DNA from: Torreya grandis
Taxonomy: Eukaryota; Streptophyta; Pinopsida; Cupressales; Taxaceae
Length of the DNA: 64,000 bases
Reading direction: 5' to 3'
Assembly: GCA_037957365.1 (NCBI GenBank)
Contig: JARHVA010002006.1
Coordinates: 1,091,501-1,155,500 of the forward strand
Notes under the pieces: model-generated
Database searches by the model: none
Seen by the model: only the letters and a program-made list of their open reading frames with translations
Told to the model about the DNA's origin: nothing
Made by a program: the position numbers and the translations under genes
In this document: positions 38,697 to 50,600 of the stretch, piece by piece
Layout: each line of letters opens with the position of its first letter
How positions within the stretch are numbered: the stretch's first letter is position 1

Positions 38697-41600
38697 TACA
38701 AAACACACACCAATTTGAACAAGGACACTTACATTGCTGATGAGAGGCATCAAGTAGTAACGGTTGGTTGACGCCCAAGAGATCCAGCACCTGCGTTACC
38801 AGATGTCAATGTATATGTTTACGCTGAACACGCCATAGCTTAGTAGGAGGTTAGGTCTAGTGTTGACAACAAGAACATGCCTTGGAATTCATTATGCCCT
38901 ACCCCCATCAACAAGACAGATCATAATTTTTGCCTTTTTGTTGTCAAAGAATGAGTTTTAGTTTGGTCTCAAATCTGAGCAACAACCCATGGATTAACAG
39001 AAAATTATGAAAGGCATACAGATTCAGCTTGTCCTTAATCTTCCCCACTCACAGCTTAGCTCAGCTACATTAACATCCATTAATTAAATAAAATTTGAAC
39101 TCGGGCAATAGTTACCAGATTTGACCGAACCTGGCACAGCTTGCCAAATCTCAAATTTTAATAGTAGACTGGACAATTTAGGACCAACCCTAGTAAAAAG
39201 AATTGATTACAAAAAAATGTGGCAATATAAGAGCATCAAAATGTTTTTTTTTTTAATTGATTAAACGAGGGTTGGGAGGGCCCAAACCCTAGGACACCAC
39301 CAGTGGCCTCAATCCTTGGGCGTGCTGTTGCACATGCTTTATACACCATATTTATTGGGGAGCCACTTGGTGTGACTCAAACCTGCGACCCAATGAGGCA
39401 GTAAACATTTTCCCTACCTAAACAACCATTGAACCACATCCTAATGCTTTAAAACTCCTTTTCTTAACATCTACTTTCACATATCCTTGGTGAGAGTAAA
39501 TGACTCTTTCAAATAACTATACATGAGGGTAAACACTCAAACGGGATGAGTAAGTGGTAAAGACACCAGGGTTTCCAAAACAGAGGACCAGATTCAAATA
39601 CAAGGATAGAGGCTAAAAAATTTTAGTTTGGTAAAATATTGCATCCAACTGTTTGGGTTCAGCATATATCCCAAAAAACAAGGCTGGGTGCAAATTCTAG
39701 GTGTAATTCGACAAAAGTGATAACACTTGATCAGGTCAACTAAGCCAAATGTTAGCGCCCAAAAAAGGGCGATATACATACATGTATATATGTGTAAAGT
39801 GTATGTAGATCAGCATTCCCATTTTTTTGTTTCAGTTAATAACTTGGTATCATCAATGGAAGTAGAAAGAGGAGGGCATTGGAAGGCCAGTTTATGACAA
39901 ATATTAAAATCTACGTTACCGGATTCGCCCCTAGCAGGCCCTGGGAGCGCGGGGATACGGCGGTCCGGTACGGTACGCGGCCGATCCGCGGGGGATACGG
40001 CCAGGGTACGGCGTGCCCCCTGCGGATACGGCCGGATGCGTCCGGCCAATCCGCGGGGGATACGGCCAGGGTACGGCGTGCCCCCTGCGGTACCCCTGCG
40101 GATACGGCCGGATGCGTCCGGCCAATCCGCGGGGGATACGGCCAGGGTACGGCGTGCCCCCTGCGGTACCCTGGCCGTATCCCCCGCGGATCGGCCGCTT
40201 AAAATAATTTTTTTTTTATTTTTTTCACTTTATTAAAAAAAAACGAAAACCCTAAATGTTCCGCGCCCGCCTCCGCGCGCCCTGCGCTTGCGCCCCTGCC
40301 TCCGCGCGACCTGCGCGACTGCGGGCCTACCTCCGCGCGACCTGCGCACCTGCGCGACTGCGGGCCTGCCTCCGCGCGACCTGCGCGACTACGCGCTCCC
40401 CGCCGGCTGCCGCGCTCCCCTTGTGAATAAGCTCAAAGAAAAGAACAGGGCATAGTCTTAAGTTGATTGAACACTAGGTCATCTCATTGTAATCTTCACC
40501 AAACTGCAGAGAGCGGATTTTCTTTTGTCTCTGTCTTTATTTTTGTCCATACGGGTAAGTTGTAACATTTGCATTATTTACTTGTAATAATAAATATTAA
40601 ATAAGACTAATCTAAGTTCGACAATTGAATATTATGATATTTGGCATTGAATTATTACTATGTTTTGTGGTTATTTAACTTATTATGTTTCTTCTATGCA
40701 TATTATGTGGTTAATTTTGCTTATATGGCTATATTTTTATATTTTTAATTTTTTATATATATTTTTGTACGGCCGTATCCAGCCGTATCCAAACCTCACA
40801 AAAAAAAAATCGACGTATCCCCGTATCCGATACTCGTACCCGTATCCGTACCCGTATCCGTATCGGCAACTTAGATTAAAATCTTATGAACACTAAAGAA
40901 TCTCTTTTCAGTGTCTTAAAGTGGTCCAGCTAAAAATACAGCCTTGTGGTGGTGTCACATTTTACAAGACTGCATAGGCCCCTCTCAGAAGGATTTTGAG
41001 AACTTTAAAAATGACTCGTGCTCAGCCAAAAGGCAAATTTATCTGGAATTGGCCCTCTTGCAATGGCAGATGATGATGTCATTGGTTCTTCTTGTTCAAA
41101 CCTTGAAACAGATGTGTGACAGAACTGGTGGCTTTGATCTTTATCACTTCAGTGTTTACACACTAGAATTCCAAAAGAGTCCATAGTTACATCAATCCAA
41201 ACCTTGGAATAGGCCTTCCATCAAGCCCAAGTTGCAGGAAATAAAATCCATTGGAAATCAATGTTTGTTCTACTGTGGAACCTACAACAAAAAGGCAAGA
41301 TCAGAGTCCCAATGAGGGAATTTCCAATCAAGTATTCAGCCCCAGGGGGGTCCCATTGTTGGCTGAGTTTTTTGTAGCTAGTGGCCAAGACTTATCGCGT
41401 CTAGCTTTTTCTGAAGTAGATATGAAGCAACTGCTTGTGGGCTTCCATTTCCATGTGACGGCAGAGAATGCACTAGAAATTATTGGTAGTTTCCCTCCAA
41501 AATATTTAGTGGTAATTTTGGAGGAAGATTTAAAGTTAAAAAACTATAGCAACTGAAAGAAAAGGTATGATGTCCCTTGTGATCATATAAGTATTAATGG

Positions 41601-44600
41601 CTCCTAAATTTACTCAATAGCAGAAGCAAGAATTCAGGCAGGAACTCTCCTCATGAGACCACTAGGTAATGGAAAAAAGATATCATAAGGCGGCATCCCA
41701 AAACATGAATGGCCACAACCATAGTCACAAGGTTCGCCGAATTTTTACCTAAAAATTTGGAATTCGGTGAACTTAATGCCCTTCACTAAAAATTCGCTTA
41801 AGTTCGCCCTGTTCGGCGAATTTCATGTTCGGACCCAACAGTATATAAATAAAATAAACATTTAAGTATAAAGTTTCTTATACTTTAAGTTATATTTTAT
41901 TTATATACTTTCAGGGTGTTTGAGAGGGGTTTCGGACCGCTAGGAGCTATAATGCAAATTCTAGGTTTTGGAGGATCCTATCATATTTCAGAGTTAGTCA
42001 GATTCCAGGGTTTCAGGGTTTCAAACTTAGCCATATTTCAGGGTTTCAAGATTTCAAGGAGACATCATAGGAGGTATGAAGGCTGCATGAAGGGATGTAT
42101 GCGTGATAGAATAGTATGAGAATATCTCTCGCAAAGTGCCACAAGCCGATCCCACCCCATTCCCATTGCACCCCTTAAGGCATGCACTCTGTGAGTTTCA
42201 ATGGACCGATGAGCCCTTGTGAGAGAAAGTGTCAGTAAATGAGATTGTGTCCGCGAGTGGTCTCAACACTGGGGGAGAGTAGCCGAGTGGTTTAAAGCGG
42301 CACAAGAAGACATTGTTAGCATGGATCCCCCTTTATGGCGGCAGACGTATGGTTCTTCTACTCCAGAGTTACAAAAGCTTGCCGTGCGTGTCCACAGTCA
42401 ATGTGCCAGTGCTTCTGCATGCGAAAGAAATTGGAGCGCACATGATTTGATCCATACTAATAAGAGAAACCGACTAGGGGCCAAAAAGTTGTCAGATCTT
42501 GTGTTTGTTCATAGCAAATTAAGATTGCTTGAGCACAATCTTGCAAAAGAAGATGACAATCTTCATCTTGGAGAACCATCCTTTGAAGGAGTTGAGAAAA
42601 ATATAGATAGTGTTGATGAGTTGGATGGAGGATTCGTTGATGGTGCTGGTGCTAGTGCTAGTTTTGATTTTGAAGTTGGGTTTGATGTTGCAAATGTTTG
42701 AAACTTAAGTTCTATATCAATTTTGAGCTTAGGCTCTAAACTATGAATATTTTGATATCTTTTAATGTAATTCAAGTTTGAAATTCTCATGTTTATTTTT
42801 ATTTTATTTATTTATTTACAATTATTTTTAATTTTTATTGGATTTCTTTTTGACTTTTTTTTAAATATTTTTTATGTTTTTATATAAGTCGAACTTAATG
42901 GCGAATTTTTTTCGAACTTTATCTATTGGCGAACTTGAATCGAATTTTATCCTTGTCGAACTCGAACTCGAATCCGAACCTTGTGACTATGGCCACAACA
43001 AAACTTCCAAGAAGACGAAGACACAAGACATGGAGATTGCCAATGCAGAACCCTTCTCCTGTATTGTCGGATGGGTCTGTGTATCAAAAAAAATGCCAAG
43101 AGATATCTTGAATGTATTTATCTAAAAAATGCCAAGAGACATCAATTTTGAGGCATCTATCTTGTATATGTCCAACATTCCACATTGATTAATGACTCCA
43201 TTTCCTTCTCCACAATTTTTCCATTGACTGTTTAACGATGGCCTCAACCTAGCTGCACCGCTGCGTCGTGCTCAAAAAAACCTTTCCATATAAAAATGGG
43301 CTCCAAACTCCACTATATGCCCACGATATCACAATTTTTAAATTGCCTTCTCCAAGCAAGAAGAAGCTCCCATATGACGGTCAAATGGACATCAAATTTA
43401 AGGTTAGCCATTCTTACTGATCTCACACTCCACCACCATCCCGGCTGCCATTGTAGGTTACTGTAATGTCCCTCTTCATTTAAATTCTCATTTGCAAAGA
43501 ATGTTTCTAATCTTCTTATTCCCGAGATTAGAAATAAATCTATACAAGGGAACAAAAGGAGATAATTAAATAAGGATTAAAAAGCTAAAGTCTATCAAAT
43601 TTATTTAATTATTCTTTAGATTATTGGCGGGGCCACTTGGAGTTTTTAATTGGAAATTAATAATTCCAAGATTTGCTTAAATCTGAAATAAGAAGCAATC
43701 GTGGGAAGATAAAGATGTGTGACTTTTCAAATTAGAAACATTCTAATTCCAATGGATATCAATTGCTTTATGAAGATAAGTTTTGGAAACTTCAGTTTTA
43801 TTGAAGGGAATCACTTGCTTTGTGAGTTGGATTTGGCAACTTCTTCATTATTAAAAAGGGATCGATCTGGAGAAGAGGATCATTCAGAAAATTATTGATT
43901 TAATTTCTCCCATCGAACTATGAAGGAAACTGTTATCAGGACGAAACCCCTGAGAATACTGGGACGAAAACCCCAGGACTTGGATTGATTTACTGTGGAC
44001 GTCTATGAATGCTGTGCAAAATCAAGGCATGAGATTTGGTGAAGGCATTTGAGACAAGTGAGGCCAATCTGGGCTGATTTTGGTAGAATGTGTGGCCTTG
44101 TGGCTGAATCACTGCACTCAGAAACAGAAACGTGGGCTTTTATGGAGTAAATAATGATGGCTGAGTGTCACATGGTAATTGAAGACTAATTTCTGTATTA
44201 CAGACCGGCGCATTCTACAGGTTCTCTATTGCTCATTCTATGTTGTTCATTCCCTGCAATACTGTAATAACGTCTAGGCATCTTTCCTATGAATGTGTTC
44301 AATTTGCAATAAAATAAATCTGGGCGATTCTCAAGTCAATAAAGTGTGTTGAAAATTCTGAAAGAGTCATTGTTTACATGCATTTTTAAGTGATGAAGCT
44401 GAGTATTATTCCTGCAATTCTCTGAGTTTTTTTTTATTAGTAAAACCTCAATTAAATTGGAAATTTCAAATAAACTCTACGTACACACAGGAAAGGATAT
44501 TTCAGTTACAACTATTGGCATAATAACAACCTATCCCAAAACATATACGGCTAAAACAAAATTTCCAATAAGACCAAGACACGAGACATGGAAATTGCCA

Positions 44601-47600
44601 ATGCAAAACCCTTCTCCCGTGTTGTAGAGGGGTGTGTGTCAAAAAAATACTCAGGGAGACATCGAACCTTCCTATGAAAACTAAAAAAGTTGAATTTATC
44701 AGCCATTGCATAAAATATGATCACAATGATGCCAACTGTGTCCATCAATATCTAGAAAGGAGAAGGACAGATACCTTGTAAGCACATGATTCTGCATCTC
44801 TTGCCACTTCAAGATGAAGAAACAACTCTGCCCATGAAATAAAAACATAGCATTGACGGTGGGAGAGAATCAAGATGTAACAATAACGCACAATAAAAAA
44901 GAAATCAATTGATAATAAAAATCAAAGTCACAAAACCACTAATTACAGTGATAGTTAATTTTAGATGGTAGCACTTCCTGATATCAGGTTCTGTACTAAA
45001 ATAGGCGATATAAAAAATTAAAAAATTAAAAAATAAAATAAAAAACTACTATCCAACCTTCTGTCTAGGTTGGTGCAGTGAGGATGCAGCTTTGGTGCTT
45101 GACAAGCAACGCTAAGTAAGGTTTGCAATTACCAAATATTGCACAGATTTGGTACAGTGAAATCCAAAAGAAGTATGTAGAGGAGCTCAAACTCTGGGAC
45201 CAAGAAGAATAATTTTTGCAAAAAGAAAATCAACATAAAAAGGTTAGAGATTGTATGAAACAGGGTTGACATTCAAGAGAGATATGAGCCACTGGAATCA
45301 GTATCTACTGCACAAACAAAGAAGTTTTTAAATGTATCAGCAATGCTTACACTCCTGAACAAAAAGCCAATTCTGCATTTCTACAACATAGCCTGATTTT
45401 CAGAGAAGCATCAGGAATACTGGGGGCAACACTTAGAAAAGGATACAGAAGAACCAACAAGACCTTTTACTTTCTCCCAGTATCGTACTAGAAAAATAAC
45501 TATCAAGTATGCAAATCCACAAACAAATATTGGATTTAATGAAAGGGTGCAGAGAACGCCACCCCAACTTGTTAGAATATATTCTCTAATAATTACTTCA
45601 CAGAAATGTGTTGCAACCATGTGTACTAACGTATCCCAAATCATGAGGCTCATTTCACTCGCAACATAGACCGTGCATAAGGCACAAATCCACTTGAAAA
45701 ACAAAAGCCTGAACAGCATGGGAAGCAGCCAATATTGCAGAAGATATTAGGTCGGGGAAAGAGCAAAACCCTCCCACAGATGTGGTACCCACAACCAAGT
45801 TAATGAATGATTATGATCCCTATGCAAGAAGCGAAATTGTCACATACCATTATAACGAAAAGCAAAGGAATCCAGAGAACTCATCCAAAGAGCAAATAAA
45901 AATTTTGTAGCTAAAATGTAATTGATTTCTTAAGTAATCCTATAAGCACTCCCCAAGAAGCCAATTTCACAAAGAAATTTGGAGGTAAGAGATTTACCTT
46001 CAGAGGAGAGAGACATGTAAGCACCTAGAGCAGTCTCATTGTAGACGAGTTCATGTGAATTAATAGGAATGAATGTTTGCTTCACTCTTTTGACTTTTCT
46101 ATCATATTCTATTCTATGGAACACTTTGCTTCTAGCTAAAGATCTTGGATATTATCATTGTAGGGAATTTGTAGCTTCACATCCAAAAGAGATTCACTGC
46201 ATGTAATAGCTTAGCCGCATTGAGCTATACCTAAAAAAATCCAAATTCGTAATACTTGGAACTGAGAAGCTCAAAATAATTCATGTCCCCAATATTACGG
46301 GAAAATCTTAGAACATTTGGATCCCTATTTCATTCAGTCCTTGAGATGTTGGGTGAAATTGGCTTCTTGAGAACTATGTAACGAATGCACACAAAAGAGG
46401 CTTCATTACCCTTAAGCACAGTTCACATGCTTTGCTATCAACACCTAAGCCATTAATTACAGTCTCTCTCCGCCCCTTAGAGATACAAGCTATCCTGCTG
46501 TTGGCATGTGCCTTTCATGCTTTATATACAATTGACGAACAAGAAAATTAGCCTTTACCCACAAACAAATTTGTGTGCAATTAAAAATGCTATGGGTATG
46601 CCTAGGTTAAACAATCCACTAACAAAAAATTGATAATTTTAGCCAGAACTCTAGATTGAACAAAAAAATGCAACATGCTTCAATAATCATGTTTATACTA
46701 GGTTGCCAGAATATGGGTATGGGAAATACCAATTTTCCAGGAACCCTGGATATGAAACTGTATGAAAATGTCTGTGCAAAAATATAAAAATATACATATA
46801 TAAACATAATATAACCATGTTTTGTGCATAACAAGCATAAAAGGTGCAAAACTGCACATATGTCATAAACAAAATTGAACAGAAGACACATGATAACGTT
46901 CAAAGGTTTATAAATAAGATATATAAGTTCAAAATTCAAAATGCAGATACTATGATGGTCAAAAGCAAGACGAACAATTCATCAAATTGTTCTTCAAATA
47001 AAAATTAAAATGAAAGCGTTTGTCATTCAAATTCTTATGTTTGCCTACTGGATCATAAATTCTAATTTTTTTTTTACTTTGCATCCTATATTAATTAAAT
47101 AAGAACAAAAAATTTAAAATTACATTCTGGATTCAAAGTTGACCGAAATAAAATTATTGAAATTTTCCATCAATCGGTATTTTTCCTGCAATGTAATATT
47201 TACATAATACAAAACCAACCTCTGATACTCCTGAAATATATCCCATAGAATGCCAATTTGAAAGTTGTGTAATAGTGAATGGCCCATTCAATTTTCCATC
47301 CATGTCTTTGACTTCCCAGCATGGCTCATCAACAGACTGCACCTATAAAAGGCAAAAAAAACATCTTCTATAAATAGCAAACCATTCCAACACATAGAAA
47401 TGATTGAATCTAAAGAGCTAGCACTGAGCAAATCATATACCTGAATAAGCCTGTTGTTTTCTTCTTTGCTTGCACCTTGCATACAGTGCTGTTCTTCTTT
47501 CACAAGAGTCGTAGATGAAAAGTTACAATTAGGTTCTACACCAAAACATTCCTGTGGATTGGTAAAAGTGTTGCAACTGGCAAAATCAGTCATATTTGTC

Positions 47601-50600
47601 TGTGATTGAATTTCTGATTGAGCGGGATGGGAAAAGCAATTGCTATGCGATGCAATCCCCATCCTCTTGGTAGAATTTGTGGTTTCACTAGATAAAGCAG
47701 TTGATGTACAAGAATTTTGGACCTGACAACCCTGAACTACAGCTGTGCTCTGACCCATTGTACAGCCAGTTTCGAAGTCTGAATAGAATAATGACTCCAA
47801 TTGTACAGGTTCGCCAAGCCCTCCATCCAGAACTACATAAACAGGAAGCTCTGCGGGAAGAAAATGAGTTGAAAGGCCTTCGTAAAGAAGCTGTTTTGTA
47901 TAAGGCCCACACATCTGTCCTCGATTATTAACATACATCCAGCCTCTTAAAGTTTCCATCTGTGCATATTTGTTATTAAAATGTTCTTGATTAATAAAAA
48001 CTTCTGATGGAGTACTACTAGCATTCACATGTGCATTTTTTAAACACTGCAAGGAATTTGGAACTTTTGATTCGCATGTATTATGTTTGTATGGAACCCT
48101 ATGTGCACCTGTCGAACACCTGCAATATAAATGACATAAACATTGTTAACTAAATATACAAAACACGAATGCCCAGCAAATATGCTAAAAATAAATGCCC
48201 GGCCAGAAAGAAATTTCAAGGACAAACAAAATGGAGTCTACAAAAGTAAACTGAGTTCAAGAAGATTGTTTGGGCACAAGCATCCCCATCCCAAAGACAT
48301 AAATGAGACTCAAAGACATGAATAGTATAAGGAAAAAGAGAGAATGAAATTGAGAAAGACACTCACTGCTGAGATAACTTGCTTTCAAGGTGATTCTTCA
48401 TGTATTTAATACCTTCTCCCACACTTGCTGTGTGACTAAATGCTTGAGTGGAAGACTGGCCCTGCCCATTTAACATTTTGTGCCTTTTTCTAGCCTCAAA
48501 CGAACCTCCATAATATTCTATACCAGTTTCTCTTCCATTTGTTGAAGTATTCATACCTATAGATCCTTCAGGAATTGCATCTCTCTCTCTTGTGCCTCTG
48601 CTCACAGTCTGATATGTGAACTGAAAAAAAAATGGAAGAGGTAGACATTAATGAATCTGCCAAAACATACTCAGAACAAACAATGATCCAACAGAGATTG
48701 TATCTGTTATCATACTTTTTGTGTCTATCAATAATTTATGGTGAATCAGGGCCTGAAATATGTTACAGTTCTGAATCAGACATAACAGGCATTGAAATAT
48801 AATGCAGATGCTATTTGCTCTACAATTCAACTGGTAAAGCAAAAGAAAGGATGTGTCACATTTCCCTTAAGCAATGGGGTGGCACACATGACACCAAAAT
48901 CAATTTACTAAGTTACAAGCATGTGTTTGGGGTTTGGGCACAGGGGTTTGTCCATTTTTGAAACCTTGGTATAGTACAGCTTGTTATATTCTCTGTTCAA
49001 ATTAGGAACATATTCAACAGCCATAGTCAAACTCAGGAACTACATAGACATATCATATTGCTCTTTATCAGGAGCATCCAAATCAGTAATTGTTTTGTTA
49101 GAACCAAATGTTGTAGAATGAGAAGCAGTTTAGGAGTTTGAGGGTTTTATTAGTGTTTTTTTGTGTTTACAATAATTTTCTTTGTTTTTAATGTTTTTGT
49201 TATGAATATTGTAACCAGAGTAGCACTGTTATTTTATTACTTTATTATTACGACAGTCATGTATGCAGAATAATAGAACCTGAGAGGTGCCTAGAACAGT
49301 ACCGGTACAATAATTGTACCAGTATGCAGTATGCATATGAAGGCCGCCAGGGAAGTACCTGGTAACGTAGTCAACAACCAAATACTTTATGTATACATCT
49401 CAAGAAAGACAACATAAATGTGTCGCCTGTTAATAAATGTTTTCAACACCTCATACAGGAAGTAAAAGTATGTGACTTGAATATTGTAAGAACAACTTCT
49501 ACAGAAAGCATTTCTCCATTGATTGCATGAATCATTGAAAAAAATTATCTTCCTTCCAATTTTGGTTACAAGTGAACTTGTTGAAAGCCACGCAATTAAC
49601 CTAATAGAAACAGACACATGGGGGAAGGCTAATGCACCTCTTACGATAGCTGTATTTTTCACATATTTGTATGGTTTAACTTTATTTTGTAAATATGTTG
49701 ATTAGAAGTTTAGGAAATCTTAATTAGATTAGTAAAATGCTTATTTTTTAAATATAAAGTATGTGAAACATCATGCAAGAATTCCAAGCTAATTATGATG
49801 CAAAACATGTAAACACCTGATCGTGTAAATTTAAAGGTGATTCACAATAGTCTCAAGACCATGCAAATCATATATTATACTCTGAAATACTGCTGCCACT
49901 ATACTTGAGCAGTCCATAAACGCATAAAACTAAGCATTATAAGTTCCTCTTATGGTGTTACAGATTAAATTTATTGAAAAGCAGGGAAAATATCCATCAA
50001 ATATTAACAAGATGGACCATACTAAAGTTCTCATATATAGCACCCAAGAGCTTTAGATACATTTCCCAACAACAAGTGCAACATTGCTCACATTATTGCA
50101 TGTGAAAGTGGCATTCATGAAGCTTTTACAAAAATAAAAGTGTTTATAGCAGGAATAAAGGAATAAAAACTCATCTTCAGGAATGTTTCGTTATGTTAAC
50201 TAATTAGTAATTACATGGGAAAGTCCATAGTTCCACGGCATTTCGGGGACGGGGGGATGAGGGGCCTAAGTTTGGGTATGGCTGGGGGACGGTGCTGAAA
50301 TACATATAGTACTTGAAAAATTAGTTATAAAAAGATGTATAAGGATTAAGTATCTGTATATTGCATTGAACATCAACAATTTAACATTGTGATTTAATCA
50401 TTTAAATTTCAAGTTTGATCTATTGAACAATGAACATTAAACAATAAATATTGATGATCGAACATTGAATTTTCAAAATTACATAATGATGATTCCTGAT
50501 TACAATCAAGTATCAACAATGTTCAAAAACAAAATACAATAGTGAAATACTAAAGGTAAATAGTAAATACAAATGAGTCAATGGCTAATCATCCCCAATG

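Noticed and set aside
42270..42300. tRNA-Leu/Ser-like A box (GTAGCCGAGTGGTTTAAAGCGG)-type words near the hAT transposase remnant
   Set aside because: No acceptor stem, anticodon arm or B box follows at the right spacing; it lies inside the transposon.
45411..45719. 102-codon minus-strand open frame as an extra methyltransferase exon
   Set aside because: Exons 4 and 5 already join in phase with a continuous GYF-like fold, and this frame lacks any shared motif.
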